A stretch of DNA of 64,000 nt from Halobaculum sp. XH14 (GTDB lineage: Archaea > Halobacteriota > Halobacteria > Halobacteriales > Haloferacaceae): positions 682,001 through 746,000 of the forward strand of contig NZ_CP134949.1 of NCBI RefSeq assembly GCF_032116555.1, in the 5' to 3' direction. A program made the translations under genes and the position numbers. Position 1 is the stretch's first letter. Each line of letters begins with the position of its first letter. The notes under the pieces are model-generated. The model searched no databases. It was not told the origin of the DNA and saw nothing but the letters and a program-made list of their open reading frames with translations. Shown here piece by piece: positions 25,406-33,662 of this stretch.

Positions 25406-26095
25406 ATGCTCGAAAAAATTGGCCACGCCCTCGGCCTGTCCCACGAGAAGCGGCACGGCGAGAACGAAGTGGAGAAATGGAAACGCCTGAAGGATGAAGA
25501 ATCCGACTTCTTCGACGCCCACTGGGACTCGGAAATGCTGGACACCCAGTACGAACGAGAAACAGTCAAAGAAGACATCAGGCACCGTAAACACGACCTG
25601 AAAAAACTGAAAACCCAGATCCGGAACCACTGGCGGACCTACCAGGACCGGTTGGAAACAGCCCGTGACAGCGACGAAGGTATCGACGAGCTGGAGGCGA
25701 AGACGAAGGCAAAACAGGCGAAGAAAGCTGCCAAGGACAAGGAACAGCTGTACAAACTGCTGTGGATGGAGCTGTCGGCGTTGAAGAACGCACTGCGGAA
25801 GGACGGCCAGATCCGTATCCTTGGTGGGGACACCTACAAGGTCGCGTTCTCCGACGTCGACAACGCAGCGGTTGAGCAGATGGCGGAGGAGCATCGTTCC
25901 CTTCTTCGTCGGCGGAGGATGAAGGTGGAAGAGTTCAAGGAAGGTATCGACCGGACTGAAGCTGAAGACGTGCACATCGACTTCAGCGACATCGAGAAGG
26001 ATGCTGCTGAACTCGAGATGGAGGACATGGACGTGGATATCTTCGTCGAGTCCGAGACCCCGGAGATAGAAGCAGGAGAAACCGAGTGGGATTGA
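25406..26095 (+). CDS. Coiled-coil protein
   Basis: 229 residues. N-terminal MLEKIGHALGLSHEKRHGEN is followed by two long charged helices (about 60-115) and a helix-rich middle with RRRRMKVEEFKEGIDR, then an acidic tail. The fold resembles a helical hairpin scaffold, but I cannot assign a family. First gene of a rightward operon with a CxxC protein and a phosphatase. Confidence 0.62.
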   Translation: MLEKIGHALGLSHEKRHGENEVEKWKRLKDEESDFFDAHWDSEMLDTQYERETVKEDIRHRKHDLKKLKTQIRNHWRTYQDRLETARDSDEGIDELEAKTKAKQAKKAAKDKEQLYKLLWMELSALKNALRKDGQIRILGGDTYKVAFSDVDNAAVEQMAEEHRSLLRRRRMKVEEFKEGIDRTEAEDVHIDFSDIEKDAAELEMEDMDVDIFVESETPEIEAGETEWD

Positions 26096-26104
26096 AGCAA
26101 AGCC

Positions 26105-26311
26105 ATGAGTGATGACGTGAGCGAGTTATCTGAGGCGGAGTTGGCGGAGAAGATCCTGGAGTCAGCTGAGGCATCGGATGAGATGACTGCCCGTGTTCCG
26201 TGCCGGGAGTGCGGCCATACATTCGAGTTCGACATGGAGAACGTGTTCGAGTACGTCCTACGGAAGAAGTACGGGATGCGATCGAAGGACCTGGAGAAGA
26301 GGAGGGAGTGA
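26105..26311 (+). CDS. Small CxxC protein
   Basis: 68 residues. VPCRECGHTFEFDMENVF holds one CxxC pair. Acidic helix before it and a basic tail (RKKYGMRSKDLEKRRE) after it. The stop overlaps the ATG of the phosphatase gene (GTGATGG). Confidence 0.6.
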   Translation: MSDDVSELSEAELAEKILESAEASDEMTARVPCRECGHTFEFDMENVFEYVLRKKYGMRSKDLEKRRE

Positions 26312-26745
26312 TGGACCGGGTTCGAGACAACCTGTTTTTCGGAGATATCTACGACGCGGCTGACCACGAGTACTATCGGGAGAACGAGATCGACGCGGTG
26401 GTGAAGCTTTGTGGCATTAACCCTGTTCCAGAGTATCCGGACCATGTCGAGGTCGTGGATATGCGGATGCCGGACAGTGAGGAGAACGAGTTGGAGGAGG
26501 TTGCCAAGGCGGTTGATCTTATCGTGAAGAAGTTGGAGCGTGGGCAGACGGTTTTCGTTCACTGTGCTGCAGGTCAGAGTCGTTCAGTCACCGTTGCGGC
26601 TGCTGTTCATGCTATCTTGGAGAAAACTGGTTTTGACCAGGGTTTGGATAGGATTCGGGAGCTCCGGGATGTGCAGCCCCACCCGAAACTGCAGGAAAAT
26701 GGCGTCAGCATTGTCCAGGTCTTCAACGGGGAAACGGATTCTTAG
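26311..26745 (+). CDS. Dual-specificity protein phosphatase
   Basis: 144 residues from the ATG at 26311, which follows GGAGGGA. The phosphate-binding loop VHCAAGQSRSVTVAAA has the CX5R(S) signature, and the general-acid region VVDMRMPDSEEN carries the aspartate. N-terminus MDRVRDNLFFGDIYDAAD matches the family. It would remove phosphate from Ser/Thr/Tyr residues or from other phosphorylated molecules. It shares its end with the convergent ATPase gene. Confidence 0.9.
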   Translation: MDRVRDNLFFGDIYDAADHEYYRENEIDAVVKLCGINPVPEYPDHVEVVDMRMPDSEENELEEVAKAVDLIVKKLERGQTVFVHCAAGQSRSVTVAAAVHAILEKTGFDQGLDRIRELRDVQPHPKLQENGVSIVQVFNGETDS

Positions 26746-28142
26746 ATGTATTCTGCGAGGCTGGAGTCGCCGGAGCTGCTACTGGAATTGCTGAAATCCT
26801 TGCCTTGGCTCAACGTGTAGTCCAGGCTCTTCCATTTCTCGGATTGGTGCTTCTTCAGGTCGTTGTCACTGACCTCTTTTTCGACGTCATAGTAGTTGAG
26901 GTCGACGGGCACTGGTTTCCGGTTGCCGTGCTGGACCACGGCTTGACCGACGTCCAGGTTCTGGATGTACCGTTTCTGGATCTCGGTCAGCTTCATCGAC
27001 TCCGCTATCGATTTGAACTGCTTCCAGTCTTTCATCGGGAGCAGCATCTTGGTCCCAGTGTTGGCCTTCAGTGAGTCAGTGAGCTTGGTGGCTTCCTGGT
27101 CAGCGGCCATGATCCCGAGTCCGAACTCTCGTGCCCGCGCAGTCAGGTCGTCAATCTCCGGGATGCCAGCTGCGTCTGATTGTTCTTTCTTGTAACTGAA
27201 CGCTTGCTTCGCCTCGTCCCAGATCAGGAGTAGCTGGAGCTGGCCGTTCCGAGACCCGTTTTGGAACATGTATTCGTAGAGCCAGGCGAACAGGATTTCC
27301 TGGATGAAGTTCTGGATATCACGGTTCAAGCCGCCGAACTCAAAGACGACCACGTTCCGCTTCATGAGTTCGGGAAGGCTGTATCCTTGGCTGCAGTCGA
27401 AGATCGGTCCGGTTACCGTGGTCATCGGCTCCAACCTGTTGAGGACGGTGTCGCGGTAGTTCGACTCTTTTCGTACGAAGTTGACCTTGTCTGATTTGAT
27501 GAGGGCTTCCAGGTCGTGGAGACTTGGGTACGGCGGGGATCTGTCTCTGAATAGGTCGTATTCTTTGTAGAGTTCGGTGACATGGCTGAGGATGTAGTTC
27601 TTTGACCCTGAGAGTAGGTCTCCTGCGTGGCTGTAGATCTCGCTGAATACCATTGCCCACCGCAGCAGTCCGACGTTTTCCGGTGGCTGCAATGGGTTGA
27701 ACCTGAGTTTGTTCCAGGGGATTACGAGGACGTCCGTGGTTTCGTGGATGAGGTGGCGGTAGTCTCTTTTCCGGTCGAAGATCCAGCAGGGGGTGGAGAT
27801 CTGGTCGAGGATGTTGTAGTGGTTCGTGGTTTTCCCGGTTCCCGTGGCTCCTACTGTGAGCAGGTGCCGGGTGAGTTCGTCTTCCTTGATGGCGTACGTA
27901 CGTCCTTCACCCACTGTCTCTCCAAGGATCACGGGGCGGTCAGTGTAGGAGACGTTGGGTGTCTCGCCGTTGAACGGGTATTCCTGGTAGCTCTGGATGA
28001 ATACGTGAAGCCTCTGCTTGACCGCTTTCTTGACCCGGGGATTCTCTGCTACTGTGGCTTTCTGCAGCAGTTGCTTTGCCTTCGGATGATCCTGGATCCC
28101 AAGTCTTTCCAATTGCTGCTCAAGTGTTGAGAGGTCTTTCAT
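26742..28142 (-). CDS. VirB4/HerA-like ATPase
   Basis: 466 residues. The Walker A motif is GATGTGKTTN (about residues 99-108) after VILGETVGEGRTYAIKEDEL, and the Walker B is LLLIWDEAK. A helical insertion lies between them, and the C-terminal part (DLTARAREFGLGIMAADQEA) resembles VirB4/TraC and DUF87 motors. Such ATPases drive DNA transfer, DNA packaging or secretion. No relaxase, terminase or channel gene is nearby to decide between these. Confidence 0.85.
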   Translation of the reverse strand: MKDLSTLEQQLERLGIQDHPKAKQLLQKATVAENPRVKKAVKQRLHVFIQSYQEYPFNGETPNVSYTDRPVILGETVGEGRTYAIKEDELTRHLLTVGATGTGKTTNHYNILDQISTPCWIFDRKRDYRHLIHETTDVLVIPWNKLRFNPLQPPENVGLLRWAMVFSEIYSHAGDLLSGSKNYILSHVTELYKEYDLFRDRSPPYPSLHDLEALIKSDKVNFVRKESNYRDTVLNRLEPMTTVTGPIFDCSQGYSLPELMKRNVVVFEFGGLNRDIQNFIQEILFAWLYEYMFQNGSRNGQLQLLLIWDEAKQAFSYKKEQSDAAGIPEIDDLTARAREFGLGIMAADQEATKLTDSLKANTGTKMLLPMKDWKQFKSIAESMKLTEIQKRYIQNLDVGQAVVQHGNRKPVPVDLNYYDVEKEVSDNDLKKHQSEKWKSLDYTLSQGKDFSNSSSSSGDSSLAEYI

Positions 28143-28214
28143 CGAGAATCAGCTGCCGGGATAGAGTGGATTCTCGCAGGGAGATTTATCAATATAAGTT
28201 CAACAAGCTGCAGT

Positions 28215-28373
28215 GTGGAGCAGGGTTTCGATCGAGGCGACTACGGCAAGGTATTGAAGGCGATTAAGAAGAAGCACATCTGCCCGATATGCAGCAAGGC
28301 TTGGGACAGTCAGAAGAAGGCAGTGGAGAAGTTCTTTGAGAATCACAGTGTCGACGAACTCGAGTCCAGATAA
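28215..28373 (+). CDS. Small zinc-finger protein
   Basis: 52 residues from the GTG at 28215. HICPICSKAWDSQKKAVEKF then FENHSVDE gives a C2H2-like finger (CxxC with a later His). A TATA-like ATATAAG at about 28191-28197 lies at the usual distance for a leaderless transcript. It overlaps the convergent gene by about 30 bases. Confidence 0.62.
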   Translation: MEQGFDRGDYGKVLKAIKKKHICPICSKAWDSQKKAVEKFFENHSVDELESR

Positions 28374-28669
28374 TCTTCTGAGAACCGATCGACAAGCGCG
28401 TCGTAGCCTTCGTCTTCCAGTATCTCTATGGCTGTCTCTTTGTGCCAGATCGGGTTGTAAGGCTCTTCTATCCTGTATTGTGGGCCGTAGTGGTCGCTGA
28501 TGTAGAGGCCGAATGGGACGTCTTCGTGGTTGTCGAGGTATTCGTGGTCGCAGATGTACCTCTCGTGGATATTGTATTGGTCGCGGTCGATCCAGTCGTT
28601 CCAAACTATGTCATCGATCAGCTGTTCTTCGAGGGTGCGGCCGAACTCGTCGGTGTGGTCTTCCCCAAT
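28343..28669 (-). CDS. Hypothetical protein with ATT start and no ATG, GTG or TTG in the whole frame
   Basis: 108 residues, GEDHTDEFGRTLEEQLIDDI ... IEEPYNPIWHKETAIEILED ... The 109-codon frame has no standard start codon anywhere, yet composition is typical of its neighbours. It begins with ATT at 28669, 7 nt after the GGTGA (28677-28681) that also holds the upstream TGA, so it is the coupled last gene of the three-gene operon from 30291. The function is unknown. Confidence 0.68.
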   Translation of the reverse strand: MGEDHTDEFGRTLEEQLIDDIVWNDWIDRDQYNIHERYICDHEYLDNHEDVPFGLYISDHYGPQYRIEEPYNPIWHKETAIEILEDEGYDALVDRFSEDYLDSSSSTL

Positions 28670-28676
28670 TCCAGGA

Positions 28677-28681
28677 TCACC
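28677..28681 (-). promoter_or_regulatory. Shine-Dalgarno core overlapping a stop codon, before an ATT start
   Basis: TGGTGATCC: the TGA that ends the upstream gene is part of GGTGA, a perfect match to the anti-Shine-Dalgarno, and ATT follows 7 nt later at 28669. The layout is that of a translationally coupled pair. Confidence 0.6.
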
Positions 28682-29279
28682 ATTCTATCTGGTCGGCTGA
28701 CTCCGCGAGTTCGGTCATGTCGTGGCTGTACCCCTCGGGTAGAGTGTATCCTCCGTCAGGAGCGAATTGATCAAGGCCAGACTGCTCTGTTTTGACTTCG
28801 ACCCCTTCCATCTCCTTTGCGTCGAGTTTGATCTTGTACAGGCCGGCGCTTTCGTATCGGTCCTGTTCTTCGGGATTGCTCTCCATGAGGTTCTCCATCA
28901 TCCTCTCGGCTTCTTCCATGGAGTCGTGGGCGATGTCGGCGGAATCGCCGTTCACCATCTTGTCGGAGATATAGTTCCCGTTCTCGTCTCTCCAAGCCCA
29001 GAAGTATTTCCGCGGTCGGCCTCCGTCAGTCATCAGATCGGTTTCTTCGAGATCTCCAAGTTCATCTTCCAGTTCCTCTATCCGGAGATCGTAGTGAGCG
29101 AGAGGAGCGTAGTTGAACAGGCCGTACTTCATCTCACCGTCTCGGGAAGCGTCGAGGAATAGCCAGTGTGGTTTCCTGAACTCGACGTATTCCTCGGTCT
29201 CGATTTTCTCCTGCTCCAGTTCTTGGATTTCCTGCTCGATTTCCAGTTCCTCAGTAAATGGTTCTGAAGCGTCTGAAAT
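28677..29279 (-). CDS. Hypothetical protein with ATT start
   Basis: 200 residues. The first ATG is at 29132, but 49 upstream codons read as convincing protein (ASEPFTEELEIEQEIQELEQ ... EFRKPHWLFLDASRDGE). The frame begins with ATT at 29279, directly after an in-frame TAG and 8 nt after GGTGA (29288-29292). A coiled coil is followed by a region with GRPRKYFWAWRDENGNYISD. Not recognised. Confidence 0.68.
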   Translation of the reverse strand: MSDASEPFTEELEIEQEIQELEQEKIETEEYVEFRKPHWLFLDASRDGEMKYGLFNYAPLAHYDLRIEELEDELGDLEETDLMTDGGRPRKYFWAWRDENGNYISDKMVNGDSADIAHDSMEEAERMMENLMESNPEEQDRYESAGLYKIKLDAKEMEGVEVKTEQSGLDQFAPDGGYTLPEGYSHDMTELAESADQIEW

Positions 29280-29292
29280 CTATGAGATCACC

Positions 29293-30291
29293 CTACGCCT
29301 CGATCTCGTATTCCTGCATGAGTTCTCGGACGGTTTCGCGTTCTCCTTCCCAGTACTCCTCGGCGTCAGGATCCTCGATCAGTTCGTTGGCACGGCTACG
29401 TACTGCGTTTTCTCCGAGGATGTCTGGATGGGGTATGCCTTCTCCGTATTCCAGGATTCCAGCTGCCTGCTCAAATCCTGTATCCAGCTGGTACTGCGGG
29501 ATGTCGTCTTCTGCGAGATGTGTTAGAGCGTAGGTTGCTGCGTTGTAGGTCTCGTACAGGGACGGATTCTCTGGGTCGTCGACTTCCTCCTGGACAGCAG
29601 TAATCAGGTCCGGTGTCGGGTTCTCCAGGTAACGATCTATCCCGGTGTCTTGCAGAACCAGCAGGGCTTCATCCTGGTTCATCAGGGTCCGGTCCTGTGC
29701 CTGTTCGAGCCTATTTTCGACTTCATCGATTCCCTCGATCGCAGAATCTACTGCGTGTATTGCCAGTCCTGGTTGGAACTCCTCCTCGTGAGTCTGTTCG
29801 TAGGTCTGATCAGCTACGAACGCCATCATACCGTTGCTGCAGACCTGCCGCATCGCCCCGTTCTCGTACTTGACGCCGTGGAAACCACTGTGACCGGACC
29901 GTACTCGGAGATCTGTTTCGATTACGTCGCCGGGCTGTGGCTCTACAGTCTGGTCGAGCCCAATCCGGGCGCTCATCTTGTGAACGGTCGGGGATAGGTT
30001 GACTCTGCCGCTGGGTTCGATATCTTCCTCCCTTTGTTCGATCCCGGTTCTGACGGCGTCGAGTATGTCGCCGTACTGGATTACGTTGTAGAAGTCTTCG
30101 TTGCTGGAGACGATGCCTGTTAGTCGGCCGTCGTCGGTCCAGAGACTGTCTCGGTAGGATGCTTCTTGCCATTCATCGAGGTCTTCGTGGTGTCCGAAGA
30201 CTTTCTGGCGTTCTACTTCGGGTATTTCGTCTTCTATGAGTTTTTCAAGTTCGTAGGAGTCGTCAAATCTGAGTGTGTCGCCTCTTGGAAT
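29293..30291 (-). CDS. DUF932-like mobile-element protein with ATT start
   Basis: 332 residues. The block SGFHGVKYENGAMRQVCSNG then MMAFVADQ is characteristic of DUF932, a family frequent on plasmids and phages and of unknown activity. The usual reading (ATG 29976) lacks the 105 N-terminal residues, which include TLRFDDSYELEKLIEDEIPE and TGIVSSNEDFYNVIQYGDIL. The first codon is ATT at 30291, 6 nt after GGTGA. A TATA-like CTTATAAAAA upstream (about 30330-30339) gives a short leader with this ribosome site. Confidence 0.72.
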   Translation of the reverse strand: MPRGDTLRFDDSYELEKLIEDEIPEVERQKVFGHHEDLDEWQEASYRDSLWTDDGRLTGIVSSNEDFYNVIQYGDILDAVRTGIEQREEDIEPSGRVNLSPTVHKMSARIGLDQTVEPQPGDVIETDLRVRSGHSGFHGVKYENGAMRQVCSNGMMAFVADQTYEQTHEEEFQPGLAIHAVDSAIEGIDEVENRLEQAQDRTLMNQDEALLVLQDTGIDRYLENPTPDLITAVQEEVDDPENPSLYETYNAATYALTHLAEDDIPQYQLDTGFEQAAGILEYGEGIPHPDILGENAVRSRANELIEDPDAEEYWEGERETVRELMQEYEIEA

Positions 30292-30297
30292 AGAGAT

Positions 30298-30302
30298 TCA
30301 CC
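30298..30302 (-). promoter_or_regulatory. Shine-Dalgarno core 6 nt before the ATT start of the DUF932-like gene
   Basis: AGGTGA, then ATCTCT, then ATT at 30291. The TGA within the site is the in-frame stop that closes the reading frame upstream, so no further upstream start is possible. Confidence 0.62.
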
Positions 30303-30330
30303 TGCTAACTCCTGTTTTCTCTGTGTCATT

Positions 30331-30340
30331 TTTATAAGTA
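30331..30340. promoter_or_regulatory. Shared TATA region between divergent genes
   Basis: TTTATAAGTA reads as a TATA box in both directions. Rightward, the centre is about 26 bases before the ATG at 30361, suiting a leaderless message. Leftward, it would start a message with a short leader carrying the GGTGA site at 30298. Confidence 0.5.
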
Positions 30341-30360
30341 GGTTTTCCACAATGCGTGTT

Positions 30361-31482
30361 ATGGTCCACCGGAGGATACTGGATTTTCTAAGCGATCACA
30401 AGTACCTGTCCGCAGGAGGCGGATTTCTCATTGTTCTACTGGTTCTCGCCGGACTCTCTGTATTCTACACTCAAGGAAGCGTAGTCGGATCTACTCCTCT
30501 GGTATTCGATGAGTGCCCGGTCAACCAGGAATACGATATTTCTGGTTGCTCTGCTTCTACCACCAACTGGCTTGACGACTCCAAGATAAACGATCCTACG
30601 CAGGTGTTCTGGGTCAAAGTCGATGACGTGGACTACAAAGGCGAATTGATGACGCCGTACGTCCCTCTTCTCTACTACAATGGTTTCAGGACGGAGACTG
30701 AGGACAGGATAAGCGATATCGGGATTGATGAAGTCGACAGCTCTCCTGCAGTGCTCTCGGGTTTGAGGAAAGGCTCTACCTGTGAATTAACAGCTGACCT
30801 TGCCCCGAGTGATGGAGGGAATGTCAAGTACCGTAGTCCGTCCGGCGAAGTGACTTGGGCAGAATATCAGGAGGACTACGAGGACATGGATTCCGACGAT
30901 GTTCATACGAGCAAGATGATGAGCCGTGCCACTGTTTCAGCTGAAGCAATCAAAGTCACTGAAGGCGATGTCTTCTGCGCCTTCAACGCCAGTGAACTAA
31001 TCGAATCAGGGTTGAACGTGGACGGAGAGTTCCTCGAGTACGGCGGCGATCCACTGGACTGGCATCACGCCAGTATCGCCGTAGATTTCGAGGTCGACAA
31101 AGATGGAGACGGCGTAATCCAGGATCAATGTCCGAACACACCAGGATTGAAGTCGAAGAACGGTTGTCCGAACGAGGAAGTCGTCGTTGATTCTATTGAG
31201 GGTCCTCGAAACATTACAGTCGGAAAATCAGTCAACTACACTGTCAACTTGGTGAACCCGGATAACGACGACCTCAGTATATCTTGGAGCAACGGCGAAT
31301 CCGGGAGATATGCAATTTACCGGTTCAATTCTACCGGTGAGAGAACTGTCACGGTTTCGGTCAGCGACGGCTTCACATCTGTCTCTGAATCAGTCCAGGT
31401 CAACGTGAGGAAGAAGTCAATCATCGAGTCGATTCTCGGGTTCTTCGATGGTCTATGGAGCATCCTTCTCTACGGAGGTTGA
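30361..31482 (+). CDS. Membrane-anchored surface protein with thrombospondin-type-3 and PKD-like domains
   Basis: 373 residues from the ATG at 30361. An N-terminal anchor (GGGFLIVLLVLAGLSVFY, about 20-38) leads to an extracellular region with several cysteines, a calcium-binding type-3 repeat (DKDGDGVIQDQCPNTPG) and a PKD/Ig-like domain (about 280-350, ending TVTVSVSDGF). The C-terminus is amphipathic (IESILGFFDGLWSILLYG). It probably projects from the cell or particle surface. The next small gene is coupled to it. Confidence 0.8.
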   Translation: MVHRRILDFLSDHKYLSAGGGFLIVLLVLAGLSVFYTQGSVVGSTPLVFDECPVNQEYDISGCSASTTNWLDDSKINDPTQVFWVKVDDVDYKGELMTPYVPLLYYNGFRTETEDRISDIGIDEVDSSPAVLSGLRKGSTCELTADLAPSDGGNVKYRSPSGEVTWAEYQEDYEDMDSDDVHTSKMMSRATVSAEAIKVTEGDVFCAFNASELIESGLNVDGEFLEYGGDPLDWHHASIAVDFEVDKDGDGVIQDQCPNTPGLKSKNGCPNEEVVVDSIEGPRNITVGKSVNYTVNLVNPDNDDLSISWSNGESGRYAIYRFNSTGERTVTVSVSDGFTSVSESVQVNVRKKSIIESILGFFDGLWSILLYGG

Positions 31483-31489
31483 AGGAACA

Positions 31490-31612
31490 GTGATTGAGGT
31501 TTTCCAGCAGCACCAGGCTTTCTGGCTACTGGTTTTCTTTGTCCTGTTTCTCGTCACCGCGTTCTACGTCGTACAGGGATTGAAGAAGATAGGAGCGGCT
31601 CTGTTCGGTTAA
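31490..31612 (+). CDS. Forty-residue single-pass membrane protein
   Basis: IEVFQQHQAFWLLVFFVLFL then VTAFYVVQGLKKIGAALFG. One transmembrane helix (about 10-30) and a short basic tail. The GTG at 31490 follows GGAGGTTGA, which includes the stop of the surface-protein gene. It converges on the HerA-like ATPase gene with a four-base overlap. Confidence 0.65.
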   Translation: MIEVFQQHQAFWLLVFFVLFLVTAFYVVQGLKKIGAALFG

Positions 31613-33156
31613 ACCGGGCTGTAGACCTGGCTCTCATTCCCGTAACGCTCCACAGTCTCTTTCTGCAGAATGTTTGTCTCCAGTAGTTGGTCGAGGACGC
31701 GCTGGGTCTTACTGGATCCAAACGGTGCGTCATCTTCCCGGTAGCATTTCGACTTGGATGGTCTCTCGTCGTTTTCCTCTATGTACCGGCGGATGAACTC
31801 CAGTAACTGCTGCTCGTCACTGGACAAATCGCTGCCCTGGTCCTCTGTTTCTGGCTCGGAGTTTTCTTCGACTGTATCGACTTCTTTGAGATCTGGTGTG
31901 GAGGCGGTAAATCGGTCCTGTAACCGGTCGATCTGGTTCTGTGTCGGCGCGGTTGGCAGGGTGAATGCTTGACGGACTTCGACGCGGAGCTTCGGATAGT
32001 CTCGGGACTGGATGATTGCCTCGCCGGTAGCCAGGTCCTGGATCTCTCTTCCGTCGTCGAGGAACTTGGAGGCGTAGTCGAAGTACTCGCCGTGAAGGAA
32101 CACGGACACCGTGTTTTCCCGGACGTGCTTGTGGTTCCGGTTGAAGTCCATCGGGCTCTGGGAGACGATGACGACGTGGACTCCGAACTTCCGGGCTTCG
32201 CGTACCAGGTCTTGGATGGCGTCGGCGGCAGCTCCTTTTGTGAAATTGTGTGCCTCTTCCAGGAAGACGAACAAGGGGGTATCTCGTCGGTCGATCTTGG
32301 CGAGCTCGGTGAACACCTTGTTGACGAACTCTTGCTTCTCATCGTCGTCCAGGTCTTTCAGCGTGGCTGCGTTCACCCCGGAGAACAATTCGTGGATGTC
32401 GTCCGGCTTGTCGAGCAGCTGGTCGCCGCCGATCCAGTACTGGTCAGCTGCAAGTCCTACGCCTTCGTCGTGATCCGGGTTCGGCAGGGAAACACCGACT
32501 TCCTCAGTGTCTGATGGCGAGATCGAGAGGACGTCGTAACCGAGTGACGCGATATTTTCCAGGAGAACCCGCTTCAGGTAGCTCTTTCCAGAACCAGTTT
32601 CTCCGGTGATGTAGTAGTGCGGCAGCTCTGCCGGATCGAATCCGACGACCTGGTTAGTCCCGGTCAGGGTGCCGATCATCGGCCCTGTGTTCGGAACCTC
32701 TTCTGCGTACGCCACGGTCTCGGCTTTCAATCCTTGAAGCACGGAGCTGACCGCGCGTGCCGGAGTCGCCTTCGACCGTTCAACCGTGGACTCCCCGACC
32801 TCGACGTCCCGCAACGCAACCGCCATGTACTGCTCGGCAGAACTCCGGCGAAGATCCTTCAACGACTCCCCGAGGTCGTCGTCGACCTGATCCAATAGTT
32901 GCTCGAAGCCATCCGGGTTCAACAAGCCGGTATGCTCTAACCGGTTGAAGACTCGTGGCTCCTCGAGTTCCTCGACGTGCAACTTGAACTTCGGACCCTG
33001 CAGGACTTGCTTCACCTTCCTCCGATGCAGGTCGAAGACTTCGTCGACGTGCCTCTCCGCTGCCTCACCGACCCGGTCTTCCGGGATGACTTCGGGATCG
33101 GTGGAGAACTGGAACAGGTAGGCCAGTGAGACACCGTTAGCCCGCCACTGCTCCAC
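31609..33156 (-). CDS. HerA/DUF87-like ATPase (main frame)
   Basis: 515 residues in this frame. Walker A is ITGETGSGKSYLKR (about 178-191), Walker B LFVFLEEAHNF, followed by GVHVVIVSQSPMDF and a C-terminal winged-helix-like region (about 455-515, KTQRVLDQLLETNILQKE). HerA-type rings translocate DNA or drive secretion. The true N-terminus lies further upstream in another frame: coiled-coil residues VRGELQQAESRLQQILETLE sit in frame before the nominal GTG start. Last gene of the operon from 36386. Confidence 0.85.
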   Translation of the reverse strand: MEQWRANGVSLAYLFQFSTDPEVIPEDRVGEAAERHVDEVFDLHRRKVKQVLQGPKFKLHVEELEEPRVFNRLEHTGLLNPDGFEQLLDQVDDDLGESLKDLRRSSAEQYMAVALRDVEVGESTVERSKATPARAVSSVLQGLKAETVAYAEEVPNTGPMIGTLTGTNQVVGFDPAELPHYYITGETGSGKSYLKRVLLENIASLGYDVLSISPSDTEEVGVSLPNPDHDEGVGLAADQYWIGGDQLLDKPDDIHELFSGVNAATLKDLDDDEKQEFVNKVFTELAKIDRRDTPLFVFLEEAHNFTKGAAADAIQDLVREARKFGVHVVIVSQSPMDFNRNHKHVRENTVSVFLHGEYFDYASKFLDDGREIQDLATGEAIIQSRDYPKLRVEVRQAFTLPTAPTQNQIDRLQDRFTASTPDLKEVDTVEENSEPETEDQGSDLSSDEQQLLEFIRRYIEENDERPSKSKCYREDDAPFGSSKTQRVLDQLLETNILQKETVERYGNESQVYSPV

Positions 33157-33229
33157 GGCCTGTTTCTTCTCCTCCAGCGTCTCCAGGATCTGCTGAAGCC
33201 GGCTCTCGGCCTGCTGAAGCTCTCCTCGG

Positions 33230-33656
33230 ACCTCGTCCTGTTCTGCTGCATCACCGCTTCCAAACTACTTACAGAGTTCCTGACCGCGACCGAGACCGAC
33301 TCCTGCCGGTCCCGAAGCTCCTGTGCCTGTCGCTGCAGACGTCCGGCCTCTGCCAGGAGTTCAGCTACTTCGTCGTGCTCGTCGAGGACTTGGACCGAGG
33401 TCGTGTCGCAGTAGTCGACGCTGAGGGAGAAGCTGGGGAACGTGTTGGCGAGGTACTTGTTGAGTTTGCCGAGGTTGCGGTCCCACATCTCCTGGCCTTC
33501 CTCGTCCTGCTTCACCAAGCGGTACGTCTTCGATGCCCGGACCAGGAACCGGTCCTCTACCAGGTGCGTGACCTCTACCGTGGCCTGGTTGTCCGTATCC
33601 CAGAAAAACTCGGTGCAGGGTTCGACCTCTGTACTGCCGATTTTAACAAGTTCCAT
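33230..33656 (-). CDS. N-terminal part of the HerA-like ATPase in a different frame
   Basis: From the ATG at 33656 this frame encodes a beta-rich domain (STEVEPCTEFFWDTDNQATV, FSLSVDYCDTTSVQVLDE) and the start of a coiled coil (LLAEAGRLQRQAQELRDRQE). At about 33235-33290 the coiled coil passes to the frame of the ATPase by a -1 shift. The frame stays open to 33012, but its residues beyond the switch are arginine/serine/tryptophan-rich noise. I see no classic slippery heptamer, so an indel is the simplest reading. Confidence 0.6.
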
Positions 33657-33662
33657 GGCTTT

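Noticed and set aside
27340-27660. Open frame inside the VirB4/HerA-like ATPase gene
   Set aside because: Same strand, other frame, rich in R, P and Q; the ATPase frame has clear Walker motifs through this region.
33012-33230. Continuation of the ATPase N-terminal frame past the coiled coil
   Set aside because: Residues become arginine/serine/tryptophan-rich and do not resemble protein, while the other frame continues the coiled coil.
33230-33300. Programmed -1 ribosomal frameshift
   Set aside because: No X-XXY-YYZ heptamer or obvious downstream stem is visible; an indel is simpler, though not proven.
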